IMG/VR virus record: IMGVR_UViG_3300044818_000015
Span: 26,045 to 90,044 of that record
Reading direction: 5' to 3' (one strand)
Origin: a virus
Length of the DNA: 64,000 nucleotides
Shown: piece by piece, positions 39,406 through 49,071 of the stretch
Position numbering within the stretch: position 1 is the first letter of the stretch
Layout: the number at the start of each line of letters is the position of its first letter
Made by a program: the position numbers and the translations under genes
Notes under the pieces: generated by a model
The model's database searches: none
Told to the model about the DNA's origin: nothing
Seen by the model: the letters and a program-made list of their open reading frames with translations, nothing else

Positions 39406-40368
39406 TCAGTACAGGTAGAGATAGGGTCCGACCGCCGTGGTGAACGTGGAAGGAACCGTCAGCGCCGGAACTGTCCCGAACGTTGCGCCGGTCTGGCCCT
39501 TCGTCAGGATGTTGTCGTTGACTTGTGTGATCGCCATCCGGACCGTGGTCGATCCAACGGCATTGTCCTGAATGCAGCCAAAGTACTGCGCCGGGCCGGT
39601 CGCGAAGAACTTCGTGGTGAAGGCGAAGTTTTCGTAGATCGAAGCGGTTACCGACGCCGCGCCCGCAAGCGCGCTGTTAGCGAGCGGAATCCCGGCGCTG
39701 TCATAGAGGATCACGTACCGGGCATTGGCGGTCACGGTGGTGCCGTTGAGCACGCCGATCCCGGTCAGTAGTTTATTGGCAGGAAGGAAAACCTCGCTGC
39801 AATAGAGCGTCGTGGCGCCCACGGCGGTTCCGTTGGTGTTGAGCGAGGTGTAGATCGTGCCGCCAGGCTCCGGAGAATAGACATGGAAGCGGGAGGCGGT
39901 GGTAATGCCGCTTCCTCCCGCGCCATTGAGCCACAAGCCGCCCAGGCAGTCCGAGACTACGCCCGAGCGGACGTTGATGATCGGCGCGTATTGCAGGGAG
40001 GTGCGAGTGCAAGAGCCGGTCCTATTGGTCGGTCCCAGATCGAATAGTCCAGGGGGTGCGATCCAAACCGCCGCGCCCGAAACGTGCGCGGACTGGACGC
40101 CGCCCACGCCGCGCTTCACGGTCCAGACGTTGCCGGTTCCGGCGGCATTGACGTTGGCAGTGAAGGTCATATACTCGCGATCGACGTATCCGCCGGTCAC
40201 GACATTGGTGCCGGAAGCGGCGCTAACGCTGGTCGAGGAGGCCAGGTTGATGGTGTCGGTACCGCGAGTCATGGCGGCGGCGAGCGTTGTTTGAGTAGGG
40301 GGCGTCTGGGCAAAGCCGAGAGCCACCACAGCGAAAAGGCAGAGAGAGAGCTTGCTGAATTGATTCAT
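39406..40368 (-). CDS. Surface-type protein with signal peptide, next to coat gene
   Basis: 320 residues. Signal MNQFSKLSLCLFAVVALGFA then QTPPTQ. The first 100 residues include DREYMTFTANVNAAGTGNVW with TVKRGVGG, a short beta module found in phage surface proteins. The rest (STTVRMAITQVNDNILTKGQ near the end) is beta-rich. It follows the coat gene and precedes the terminator, so it should be made in large amounts with coat. A capsid decoration or secreted role is possible; neither is shown. Confidence 0.6.
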   Translation of the reverse strand: MNQFSKLSLCLFAVVALGFAQTPPTQTTLAAAMTRGTDTINLASSTSVSAASGTNVVTGGYVDREYMTFTANVNAAGTGNVWTVKRGVGGVQSAHVSGAAVWIAPPGLFDLGPTNRTGSCTRTSLQYAPIINVRSGVVSDCLGGLWLNGAGGSGITTASRFHVYSPEPGGTIYTSLNTNGTAVGATTLYCSEVFLPANKLLTGIGVLNGTTVTANARYVILYDSAGIPLANSALAGAASVTASIYENFAFTTKFFATGPAQYFGCIQDNAVGSTTVRMAITQVNDNILTKGQTGATFGTVPALTVPSTFTTAVGPYLYLY

Positions 40369-40432
40369 GGTGATTGTTTTCCTTGGTGTGGGATAGGGCA
40401 GCGACTTAGTAAGTCCCCGCCCCTCTGGCTAG

Positions 40433-41674
40433 TTAGCCGATAACGCGGCAGCCCCAATCCTTTCGGGGTGCGACCCAGCCGTACATAATGTCGCATCTGT
40501 ACGCGAAAAGGTCGTTCACGATGTCGTACTGCGCAATCGAGCGGATGCTCATCCCGGTGTCGGGATCGGTGGCGCGCTTGGCCATTTCGACCGCTTGCGG
40601 CAGAACCAGCGGCACGCACGCCCAGGCATACGCTTCCTTGTGGAAAGCCAGGCCCTGCGGGCTCAGAATGCTGGTGCTGGTAGCGTTGCCGAAGATCAGG
40701 ATCGCGCCGTTATCCGGTATCGCCACCGAGCAGGTAGCGTAGGGATTCGGATGCGCCGGATCGCCGACCAGGGCAACCGGCGGATAGAAATTCACCGTGG
40801 CCGCGCCGGCTCCATCCGAATTCACGTCACTGAGGACCGTGAACTGGCGGAGGTCGGAGAGCGTGTCACCCGATACCGCGTTGACCGCGTACACCGTAGC
40901 CTGAGTGAAGATGTCGCCGGCCTTGAAGACCACCGAGCTGGCGGTGCAGCCGTCGATGGCCATGGAGCTGCCCGACGCGACCGCCCCGTTGACCAGGATG
41001 GAGGCGCCGCCGGCAAAGGTTCCTTCGGTGTGGGTGCGGACGTTCTGCGCCAGCAGCCAATCAAAGCCTGCCGCCGTGCCCATACGCCCTTTTACATACT
41101 GCCGCTTAATCTGTTCGGAACTCTGGAAAAGCGACTTTAGCGCGTCGACGATCGGTGACTGGAACTTCGGCGGAATCACTACGAAGCGTTCGCCGTCCAT
41201 GGGGGTGGAATTGCGGTCGAGCGCCTCGCCCGCCTGCGTGTACAGCAGGAAGGTGGCCGGCGTGACACCGAGAGTGCCCACCGAATTGGGAGTCTGGCGA
41301 TAGGCCAGGGTCAGGCCGCTGACTTCCGCGGCGTTGGCGAGCGCGACGGACGCGCTTTCGAGATAGCGCTCGCCGATCCGGTCGATCGACAAGGTACGCT
41401 CGGCCGAGTCGAAGCTGAACGCGGTGTGCTTGCGTTCGTTGATGACCAGCGGGATCTTGCGCTCTTCGACGTCCTGGAGAACCAGGGTTGCGCCATCGGT
41501 GGCGGCGAAGCGCACGGGATCACGCAGGCTGAGAGTATCGCCAATTTTGGCGCCGGCCTTCGCAAAGTGCTCCGAGTAGTCCTCGTGATGCACGACTTTG
41601 GCGAAGCCGAGGTTGTTCTTGAACCGCCGCAGGAGTTCGTTGGTGATCACCTGCGGGGTGAGGATGGTATTCAC
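40433..41674 (-). CDS. Major capsid protein, P22 gp5-like
   Basis: 413 residues. The N-terminus ILTPQVITNELLRRFKNNLG, the later AKAGAKIGDTLSLRDPVRF and the C-terminal SIAQYDIVNDLFAYRCDIMY are the usual landmarks of the P22 coat family (HK97 fold). Residues around 230-300 (Gly/Ser/Val-rich) may be the inserted domain. It directly follows the scaffold gene by four bases, as in P22. Three small proteins at 55989, 56794 and 57419 resemble parts of its two ends. Confidence 0.8.
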   Translation of the reverse strand: MNTILTPQVITNELLRRFKNNLGFAKVVHHEDYSEHFAKAGAKIGDTLSLRDPVRFAATDGATLVLQDVEERKIPLVINERKHTAFSFDSAERTLSIDRIGERYLESASVALANAAEVSGLTLAYRQTPNSVGTLGVTPATFLLYTQAGEALDRNSTPMDGERFVVIPPKFQSPIVDALKSLFQSSEQIKRQYVKGRMGTAAGFDWLLAQNVRTHTEGTFAGGASILVNGAVASGSSMAIDGCTASSVVFKAGDIFTQATVYAVNAVSGDTLSDLRQFTVLSDVNSDGAGAATVNFYPPVALVGDPAHPNPYATCSVAIPDNGAILIFGNATSTSILSPQGLAFHKEAYAWACVPLVLPQAVEMAKRATDPDTGMSIRSIAQYDIVNDLFAYRCDIMYGWVAPRKDWGCRVIG

Positions 41675-41678
41675 GTTG

Positions 41679-42755
41679 TTACCTTTTGCCGCTAGCGGCG
41701 AGCTGCTTGTCCCTCTCCTTCAGCCATTTCGCGGTGTCCTTCGCGTCTTCGTCGTTCAGAATGTCGAACGGCGCCGGCGGAGAACCGCCCCGGATCTGGG
41801 TAGGAGGCTTCGAAGCGCTGGTTACTGTCTTGGGTTTCGGTGGTGTTGCAGCAGTTGGTGTGACTTTGGGCGGGGCGGCTCTGCCCGGCGATGTGAGCTT
41901 GGCGCGAATGAGGCCTAACTCCATCCCGGCGCGAGCCATCGCCGCGGCGAGCTCTTGCTGATTGGTGGCAAGAGTGAGCTTGGCAATCCGTACGGATTCC
42001 TCGGGATGCCCTGCCAGATAGACGGCAATCTCGGTGCCCGCTTCCGGGTCCATCCGCATGACCGCCTCCATGGCAGCGTTGATCTGAACATCCTTGGCCG
42101 CTTCCATGACTTGTTTGAAGTCCGGAAAACGGGAGGCCGCTTTGTCCCAGTCAGCCGCCGCTGCGGCTTTGGCGTGCTCCAGGTTGAGCTGCGTGCGCTG
42201 CTCTTCGAGGGCGGTTTGTATCGCCTTGGCCGTTTCGGCTTTATTGAAGGCCTTGGTCGCCTTCTCGTACTGGTCCCACGCAGATTCGTCCTCGTTGTCT
42301 TCGAAGTCCCTGAGCATCGGAGCCGCGGCTTCTTCAACCGCTTCCACTTCTTCGGTAGCGGACACAACTTCCGCTTCTGCTTCCTCTGCAACCTCGGCCG
42401 GGGGTTTGCCCCGATCAGCGAGTTGAGATTTGAGCGCCGTGATTTCGCCCGTAAGTTTCCGCATGCGCCGTTCGATCCCTTTGTTGGGTTTCCCGGCGGG
42501 CTTCTCGTCTTCGAGTTCTTCCTCTTCCTCTTCTGCGTCGTCCTGCTGCGCTTCTTCCCCGGTACCCGACTCCGCGGCAATTTGGCGGGCTATTGCAGCC
42601 TGCTCGGATGACGGCGTGTCTTCTTTGCCCGCCGCGGGCAGTTCTTGTTCATCGGTCGAGGCCTGGCCGCCGCCGGCATTGCGAAAGGCTTCGAATGCTG
42701 CGTAGTCTTCCGGTATGTCGGTAGTGGCGTCCTGCTCGATTACTTCTTGGGCCAT
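41679..42755 (-). CDS. Scaffolding-like protein
   Basis: 358 residues, very acidic from about 30 to 150 (QQDDAEEEEEELEDEKPAGK and a Glu/Val-rich stretch), then a long helical region (KAFNKAETAKAIQTALEEQR) and a Lys-rich end (WLKERDKQLAASGKR). Helical, charged, placed just before coat: the normal features of a podovirus scaffold, whose basic C-terminus contacts coat. No direct sequence signature, so the call rests on context and composition. Confidence 0.65.
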   Translation of the reverse strand: MAQEVIEQDATTDIPEDYAAFEAFRNAGGGQASTDEQELPAAGKEDTPSSEQAAIARQIAAESGTGEEAQQDDAEEEEEELEDEKPAGKPNKGIERRMRKLTGEITALKSQLADRGKPPAEVAEEAEAEVVSATEEVEAVEEAAAPMLRDFEDNEDESAWDQYEKATKAFNKAETAKAIQTALEEQRTQLNLEHAKAAAAADWDKAASRFPDFKQVMEAAKDVQINAAMEAVMRMDPEAGTEIAVYLAGHPEESVRIAKLTLATNQQELAAAMARAGMELGLIRAKLTSPGRAAPPKVTPTAATPPKPKTVTSASKPPTQIRGGSPPAPFDILNDEDAKDTAKWLKERDKQLAASGKR

Positions 42756-43013
42756 AACGTGTGTTTCTCCAGTTGGGGATTAGCGCGGTCTACTCGCTCG
42801 AAGGAGCTTGCGGGCCGCTACGCTCTAAACTTTTTGGATTGGAACAATCTACTCGCGGGGCGCGGCGTTACCAGGGGGCTGCGTCCATGCGCTTCAGGCG
42901 GTGTCAAAACTTGGATCATGCCGAACGACGGACACGAAGCACCCGGAAAGCCGTCCGGCGTAGAATCTACCGGCGGAGCAACGGAGCGCGCGCCCGAAGA
43001 AACAGTACAGGGC
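42756..43013 (-). promoter_or_regulatory. Intergenic region before the scaffold-coat unit, with two-box element, copy F
   Basis: Box 1 variant at 42988-42999 and box 2 CGCCGGACG at 42952-42960 on the minus strand, 27 bases apart. 42842-42875 is the near-identical partner of 36853-36886. Likely carries the leader or promoter for scaffold and coat. No gene seen in this gap. Confidence 0.55.
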
Positions 43014-46000
43014 TTACCGGCGGACGCTGCCACCGATGGCCGCGGCGCCAGAAACCTGGGTCATCGCGCCGAATGGGGCCATGTTGATCTCCGCGAATCC
43101 TTTTAGATCTTCGGTAGTAAAGATCGTTCCACCGCTCGTGTACGCCCCGTTGCCCGCCACGGCAAGCGCGACCCCCGGCCAGGACTGCACCGCGAAGGAC
43201 TGACCGAGTTGATCCGTGTTGAATATGGTGCTCACTGGCGTGCTGGCTGGACAGGCGAAGGTAAACGTAGTGCTGGTTGGAGCACCCGTCACAGCGTACG
43301 TGGACGGCGTGATTCCATCAGTGTTGGATAAATGACTGTCGGGGGCTCCCCACATCGAGATCTTCCACCCGGCCACGAGATTATGGGCAACCGTCGTGGT
43401 CGTCGTGCAGACCGTTGCAGTCCCGTCGCTGGTGATGCTGGTCAGCGTTCCCGGCAGATTCAGCCGGAACGAGCCACCCGAACAAGCCGTAGCGCAGATC
43501 GTCGCGTACACCGAAGTGTCCAGGGTGTAGTTGCTGGCATCCACGACGGTGACAACCCACTGGGTATTGAGCGCCGCCTTGTTGGTGCCGTACACCTGAG
43601 CCGTTTGCCCAGTCAGCAAGCCATGGTTCGTGGCTGTGATTTGGACGAGGCCGCCGCTCGAAGAATAGCTATCGATTACCACCACGAACGGCATCGGATC
43701 GAACCGTGACCATGTTTGCCGCGGCAGAACTGCCGAGAGCGCCGTGTTGGTCACGTTCGCGGCCGTGTTGCCGCCGACGCTTGCCACTGTGACTTTATCG
43801 CCAGCGGCGTACGAGGTATCTGACGTGGTGATGATCCACGTCGGATTCTGGCCGTTGCCGCTCACGCTGATGATCGGTATGCTGATCGGCTTGAAAGCCA
43901 GCCAGATGCGCGGCTGCTGCGCCATGGTTGCGCTGAGGTAGCGGTATACAGAGGTCGCGCCGTTAGTCGTAACCCGATCCGTCGAGGAGCAAGTTGTCGT
44001 CCCGCTCTGGCAGAGTCCGGCAGAAAACCCGAGAGTCTTCATGGACCCCACCGTCGAGTAGCGCATCTCGTACGTGACTATCTGCGTTTTCGGGGCGGTC
44101 CAGGTGATGTCGTACCCCTGCGTCCCACTCGGGGTGACCGCGTGGGCCGTCACGTCTGCGGCCGTAAATCGAGCGGGCGACCAAGACGCCACGCGCGCGT
44201 GGATCAACTCTTCCGGTTCGCCGGTAGCGGCTTCCATTGTGATTGGGGAGATGTAGAGATCCTGGCCGGATGCAATACGCTCCTTGCATGTTATGACCTG
44301 GAAGTCCAGATAGAATGTCCCCATCCGGTCGAAGAAGTGGGACTTTCCCTTCCAGGCGAACGGCATCCCCTGCCACTGCGGGTCATTTGGGTAATCGAAA
44401 GCCGTGTCGCCTGCACTAACCGTGTGGCTGGGCGCTACGGTGAAGGCGTATTTATGCCATTGATCACTATAATTAGCCGGGTCTAAATCGTTGTATTGAT
44501 GGTTGCCTTGCGTTTGCCCCGACCCTGGCGCTTGCCAGTAGGTCCCTACCTCCATCGCCGAGTCGCTCCCGCACGGGACTAGATTCTTACCCCATTTCAC
44601 CCAAAACACCCAGCGGTTGGTAGTTGCCGGATCGAAACCGCTAAAGTTCTTAATCATGCGCGGAAACATCGGGTAGATCTGTCCAGGCGCTGTAAACAGC
44701 GTGTAGGCGACGGTGGTGAACTGGACGCCCACGAAGGCTGGTCTGGTATACCAATCGGTGACCCCTGGCAGCGTCGTAGTGCTGTTGTAGTCGCCGTCTG
44801 GGTAGCCCGGAATGTTGACGGTGATCCGCGTGACGTTGGAGCCGTCTGCCGGACCATCGATCGACCGGACGACGTAGGCGCGGTTCAGCCCGTTCCACCA
44901 AACATTCTCCGTTGCGCCTGCGGAGCCAGTCGATTGCACCACGCCAATGGACTGCGCCCCGGTTATTGAAACCGTCCAAGCGCCATGATCCAATGCACCG
45001 GAGAAAGGAACCCCGATATCGTGGCATCGGTCGTCATAGCCGCTCACTGAAACCCAATGGCCTGCGGTATGGGCGTTGTCGAAGACGCAGGCGATTAAGC
45101 CGACATCCGCGATGGTGGCAGTGCCGGATGTTCCGCAGCCCGACTGGCAGACGCCGATCACGCCGCCAACGTCGAACGGCTGGATCTTCCCGACAGTACT
45201 GGTGCCGGGGATGTACTTCACGAGGTGGCCGGTGGTTGTGCCCGTCGAATCGTTGACCGCGGTCAGCGTGTGCGTCGTCGCGCCCGCCGTGTCCGTGATG
45301 TTTCTCAGCCAGACGGGCGTGCCCACGACGACGTTCTGGCTGCTCGGATTGGCATAGGGGAAGGCCGTCCCAAACGTGATCGTGCCGACGCCGCCAGTGA
45401 TGGTAAACGCAGAAATATTGTTCAGGTTCCCGCTCGTCGTCGGCTGGCCAGGCTCAGGAGTCAACCGCTGCATCGAGCATTCCAACTCGTGCGTAGTGTC
45501 GGGGCATCCAGGGAGAGCCACCTTGAACAGTCCATCGGATGTCACGGTGCCCTTCGAACTCCAGCTCTGGACGTTGTATCGCAGCGGGTAAAAGCCGTTA
45601 TCCGGCGACAAGTTGAAATCCGTGATGAAGGCGCGAGAGATTAGCAGGGTTTGCCCGGTGAACGAGCCGAATGCCGAACTGTCAAACTTAGAATTGGCGC
45701 TTGAGTAAAGTTCAAAGTGGGTTGCATCCACGTACCTTGCGAAGAACAACTTCTTCGTCTGATCGGAACCGATGCTGGCCCACGCCCCGGTTGCCCCCAT
45801 GATCTGAATGTTCCACTCCATCCGCGTAGTGGGGGTGTCGAAGCTGATTCTCGCTGCGGCATTTGTGGAGACGGACTTGCCGATGCCTGTAGCGCCGGGG
45901 GTCCGATACATCAAAAACATTTGCCGGGTCTGCCACGACGTACCACCAGTGAAGGTGGCGTGCGCTACAGTAGCGTTACTGTAAAACACCCCCTTCAAAT

Positions 46001-46325
46001 AGCCGCTGTCATTTATGGCATGGTACAAATGCCATGTGCTGTCTTGCATACTGTTGCCAAGCAGGACTTGATACGGGGTTCCCTGCGTCAGGCTCGTGAC
46101 GAAGGTGTATGTAGTTCCGTCGATAGTGATGGTGTCTCCAGCATTAGCATTGGTATCCAGCGTTAGGACCACAAAGGGGCGCATATTGAACCCGTGCGCG
46201 GACGGGCACGTCACAACTGCGGGGTTGGCGTTGGAAACGGATGCTGGCACAGAGCAGGCGAAGTCCTCGATAGTCTGCGCCGTGCCCCTGATGCACCACA
46301 GTGCGCTAAGTAAGAGAAACTTCAC
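43014..46325 (-). CDS. 1103-residue fibre/adhesin-like protein with signal peptide
   Basis: GTG start at 46325 with GAGG nine bases before it. Signal MKFLLLSALWCIRGTA then QTIED. Residues 50-110 hold DTITIDGTTYTFV and a following AIN motif, a small module common in phage tail fibres. The rest is a long beta-rich chain of Thr/Ser/Gly-rich domains with HGLLTGQTAQVYGTN-type units (near residues 950-1030) that repeat in similar form. Many Cys pairs suit an oxidising environment. Surface or tail location is inferred; it is the largest of the six clustered signal-bearing genes. Confidence 0.6.
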   Translation of the reverse strand: MKFLLLSALWCIRGTAQTIEDFACSVPASVSNANPAVVTCPSAHGFNMRPFVVLTLDTNANAGDTITIDGTTYTFVTSLTQGTPYQVLLGNSMQDSTWHLYHAINDSGYLKGVFYSNATVAHATFTGGTSWQTRQMFLMYRTPGATGIGKSVSTNAAARISFDTPTTRMEWNIQIMGATGAWASIGSDQTKKLFFARYVDATHFELYSSANSKFDSSAFGSFTGQTLLISRAFITDFNLSPDNGFYPLRYNVQSWSSKGTVTSDGLFKVALPGCPDTTHELECSMQRLTPEPGQPTTSGNLNNISAFTITGGVGTITFGTAFPYANPSSQNVVVGTPVWLRNITDTAGATTHTLTAVNDSTGTTTGHLVKYIPGTSTVGKIQPFDVGGVIGVCQSGCGTSGTATIADVGLIACVFDNAHTAGHWVSVSGYDDRCHDIGVPFSGALDHGAWTVSITGAQSIGVVQSTGSAGATENVWWNGLNRAYVVRSIDGPADGSNVTRITVNIPGYPDGDYNSTTTLPGVTDWYTRPAFVGVQFTTVAYTLFTAPGQIYPMFPRMIKNFSGFDPATTNRWVFWVKWGKNLVPCGSDSAMEVGTYWQAPGSGQTQGNHQYNDLDPANYSDQWHKYAFTVAPSHTVSAGDTAFDYPNDPQWQGMPFAWKGKSHFFDRMGTFYLDFQVITCKERIASGQDLYISPITMEAATGEPEELIHARVASWSPARFTAADVTAHAVTPSGTQGYDITWTAPKTQIVTYEMRYSTVGSMKTLGFSAGLCQSGTTTCSSTDRVTTNGATSVYRYLSATMAQQPRIWLAFKPISIPIISVSGNGQNPTWIITTSDTSYAAGDKVTVASVGGNTAANVTNTALSAVLPRQTWSRFDPMPFVVVIDSYSSSGGLVQITATNHGLLTGQTAQVYGTNKAALNTQWVVTVVDASNYTLDTSVYATICATACSGGSFRLNLPGTLTSITSDGTATVCTTTTTVAHNLVAGWKISMWGAPDSHLSNTDGITPSTYAVTGAPTSTTFTFACPASTPVSTIFNTDQLGQSFAVQSWPGVALAVAGNGAYTSGGTIFTTEDLKGFAEINMAPFGAMTQVSGAAAIGGSVRR

Positions 46326-46331
46326 TCGTAG

Positions 46332-47315
46332 TTACCTCGTTAATCCAGAAATCCGCATGCCCCAGTAGTCCACGTAAATGTCCCTGGCTGCTGTGGTCAA
46401 GGTCTTCACAAAAAACGACGGCGTCATGTCATTGGTCACGCTGGTCGCAATGCTCACCGCTGTTGAATACGCCCCGCCGTCCGTGCTGATCCGGCACTTG
46501 AGCGTGCCCGCAACGTCGCTGTAAATCAGAATTTTGTACCAGTGGCCGACAGTCGGCGTGACCGTGGTGTCCACCGACGTGCAAGTCGGCGTCTGGTCGC
46601 ACGATTTGAGGTAGAAGTTAGCAGCGTTGGCGTTGCCCGCGGCTAACTCCACCATATGACTATCCTTGGAGAGATCGATGGTCCCATTCTGCGCGTTGAA
46701 ATAGCCGACGCGAATAACCGTAGAGGCAGTGGCGACCGACGTAATGGGCTGGATAATAAAGGGCGACACCCAACTGCCAATAGCGCTCAGATCGGGGAAC
46801 AGGTTGTAACCGGTTCCTGTGCTGCCCAAGTAAATCTGGCAGGTATTGTTTGTGCTGGTCCCCGTCTTGAGTTGGCCAAGTCCCGGATGGTTGACTAGAG
46901 CCGCATTATTGCCTCCCGGCATCGTTACCGATCCCGTGCAATTGACAATCCAGCCATGCGTACCAAAGGTGGTAGAGGTTCCGTTAGAGATTGGGAAATC
47001 CTCGACCATGATGAAGTCCGTAATCGGAAGTCCCGTTACGGTGCTGTCGCCCGAGAGGAGTTGGCCGTAGGTGGGCGTGGAAGAAACGGTACTTGCCCAC
47101 GCAGTTCCGTTGCTCCAGCACAGCACCTTTGTAGACCCGCCGCCCGTCACGCAGTCTGCGGATGAAGCTCCGTCCGACACTTCAAACAAGCGCCCCGCAT
47201 TTGAGGAGGCGGTCGGCAGTGCGGCGACGGTAGTGATGGGCAGACCCAGCCCATTTGTAAAGGCCGTCTGCCCAAAGGCTGAGGCCGCGAGTGCGAGAAG
47301 AAGTAGAGTTTTCAT
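46332..47315 (-). CDS. Signal-bearing protein with concanavalin/LamG-like fold
   Basis: 327 residues from ATG 47315. Signal MKTLLLLALAASAFG then QTAFTNG. A short N-terminal beta part with SSADCVTGGGSTKVLCWSNG (two Cys), then from about residue 100 a jelly-roll with VGHWYKILIYSDVAGTLKCR and SFFVKTLTTAARDIYVDYWG, resembling LamG/concanavalin-type carbohydrate-binding domains. Six bases separate it from the 1103-residue gene. Fits an adhesin or fibre tip binding glycans. Confidence 0.6.
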   Translation of the reverse strand: MKTLLLLALAASAFGQTAFTNGLGLPITTVAALPTASSNAGRLFEVSDGASSADCVTGGGSTKVLCWSNGTAWASTVSSTPTYGQLLSGDSTVTGLPITDFIMVEDFPISNGTSTTFGTHGWIVNCTGSVTMPGGNNAALVNHPGLGQLKTGTSTNNTCQIYLGSTGTGYNLFPDLSAIGSWVSPFIIQPITSVATASTVIRVGYFNAQNGTIDLSKDSHMVELAAGNANAANFYLKSCDQTPTCTSVDTTVTPTVGHWYKILIYSDVAGTLKCRISTDGGAYSTAVSIATSVTNDMTPSFFVKTLTTAARDIYVDYWGMRISGLTR

Positions 47316-47319
47316 TAGG

Positions 47320-49071
47320 CTATTTCCCGTATACCGTCCAGTTCGTGCCATTGCAGTAGGCCAACACGTGGTTGGTTGAGCCCCCTGCGACAGTTGCGCC
47401 CCACGTGGAAGTGTTGGAATCCGTCACTCCGCGTGTGCTGCCCTCTGCGCCGGAATTGCACGTCGGCAACGCCGACGCCGCGCCCACCTTGGCTATAGCC
47501 GACCCACCAAAAGAGACGGCCCCGCCCGACGGGTTCAACTGCAATACCTGGGCGCCTGTGCTGATAAGATAAGCATCAACAAAAAAGTCCCCGGAGCTTA
47601 GCGCTCCCAAGGATAGCCGCATCTTGGCGTTGGTCAGGGCGGAAATCGTAAATTGACCGGGATACCCAGAGGTTAACTTGGTAAGGTCTCCGTGACCTGA
47701 AACGTTCATCCCGCGCCCAATTTCGGATGACACCAAGCCATAACCACGAAAGCCTGTTCTCTGCGTCCCGCCTAAGATTGTGGACGTGCCGAGCGTGACT
47801 CCGGAATCATCGTCTACTATTGAGCTAGAGCCGAACAAGAATGACAGCACGAACAAATTGTCATACGATGCCCCATTAAGAGAGTATGCAACAGCCGAAC
47901 CGTCATAGAACGAGTTGGCTATATAGGTTCCAGTTTGGCATTTGGTCAGCTTAATCACTGGGTTGTAGCTATCAACCTCGAACAAATTATTGTTAACCCG
48001 GACTCCGTAGGTATACCCGCCAGAGGCAGCACTTTGGCTACCATCGCATTCAACAGCCACAAGTCCCACACTGTGACGCACGAAGGAGTTTCGCTCAAAC
48101 GTTACATCGTTTGCATTGGCTCGCGCATATAGCCCACGATTCAGGTAGGCGAAAGAGTTGGATTCAATCACGGTGCCATACCCGTTAAATGGAGAGGTTT
48201 GGTCTGGAGGGTCTGGGTAGGAGGCGTTATTGCCCCCCAAAACGATTGCGTCTTGTCCGGGCGCTCCGTTTCCGATAAAGGAGTTGTCCCGAATCTTCAG
48301 GGTTGTATTCGTGCTGTGAACGAAGGGCGCGCCGTAGGTCATGGTCAGTGCGCCATTGCTGTAGGTCCCGTTGCTCACGCCGACCGTAGGGAAGGTGATG
48401 GTCGTTGCCGCCGCTGTTGCGCTGACTGACACGACTTGATTTAAGGCACTCGTGGTGCTCCCACTGATAACCCAGACGGCGTTTTGGAAATGGCCGCTCG
48501 TCAAGGTGCTAGGGAACGTGGCCACCCCAACGTTGCCGGTCACTACAATATTGGTCAACGTGGTGCCCGTCACAGAAAAAGTTAATGGAGTAGACCCATC
48601 AATGATGGTTAGATTATCCATCGTGAACGTCGCTTGAGCTTGTAGTTCGATCTTTGCCCCGAGGTTTCCCTGATAGCGCAGATCGAGCACTGTGGCTCCT
48701 TTGACCATACTGCTGAGTCCAGACCCAACCTCCCACTGCGGCCCCCCTCCCGCACCAGTGAATCTGATGTTGCAGCCACGCGCGGCCGATCCACCCTGCG
48801 TTGATGGGGCGAGTTGCCCGTCAGCCCGATAGGTTGACGTGGACGCCGGGAAATATACCGTCCCACCGCCGACTCCAGAGGCGCAGATAGTCGTTAGCAT
48901 TGCCTGCGCTTGCGTGGTGCGATCTGTCCCGTCAGGCAACCATCCGAGGGATTGCGCGTTATACATTTGAGGGAGTTTGGCAAGAGCTGCGTCGAGAGCC
49001 GAGTAGCTCGTAGCAGGAAACTGCCCGGATGCCTGCACGGCTATCGCTAAAGCAAGTAGAAGGCTTTTCAT
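47320..49071 (-). CDS. Beta-helix (pectate-lyase-like) protein with signal peptide
   Basis: 583 residues from ATG 49071, which overlaps the stop of the gene upstream (ATGA). Signal MKSLLLALAIAVQASG then QFPATS. It has the pattern of a phage tailspike-type beta-helix: an early GVGGGTVYFPASTSTYRADG segment, then Asn-rich turns such as VIESNSFAYLNRGLYARANA, DVTFERNSFVRHSVGL and YGVRVNNNLFEV. Its base composition looks more AT-rich than that of its neighbours, a hint of separate origin. Possible polysaccharide depolymerase; catalytic residues not identified. Confidence 0.65.
   Translation of the reverse strand: MKSLLLALAIAVQASGQFPATSYSALDAALAKLPQMYNAQSLGWLPDGTDRTTQAQAMLTTICASGVGGGTVYFPASTSTYRADGQLAPSTQGGSAARGCNIRFTGAGGGPQWEVGSGLSSMVKGATVLDLRYQGNLGAKIELQAQATFTMDNLTIIDGSTPLTFSVTGTTLTNIVVTGNVGVATFPSTLTSGHFQNAVWVISGSTTSALNQVVSVSATAAATTITFPTVGVSNGTYSNGALTMTYGAPFVHSTNTTLKIRDNSFIGNGAPGQDAIVLGGNNASYPDPPDQTSPFNGYGTVIESNSFAYLNRGLYARANANDVTFERNSFVRHSVGLVAVECDGSQSAASGGYTYGVRVNNNLFEVDSYNPVIKLTKCQTGTYIANSFYDGSAVAYSLNGASYDNLFVLSFLFGSSSIVDDDSGVTLGTSTILGGTQRTGFRGYGLVSSEIGRGMNVSGHGDLTKLTSGYPGQFTISALTNAKMRLSLGALSSGDFFVDAYLISTGAQVLQLNPSGGAVSFGGSAIAKVGAASALPTCNSGAEGSTRGVTDSNTSTWGATVAGGSTNHVLAYCNGTNWTVYGK

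Noticed and set aside
39352-39771. Plus-strand 139-codon frame opposite the gene at 39406
   Set aside because: Begins in the terminator stem and runs antisense to a signal-bearing gene; Arg-rich shadow.
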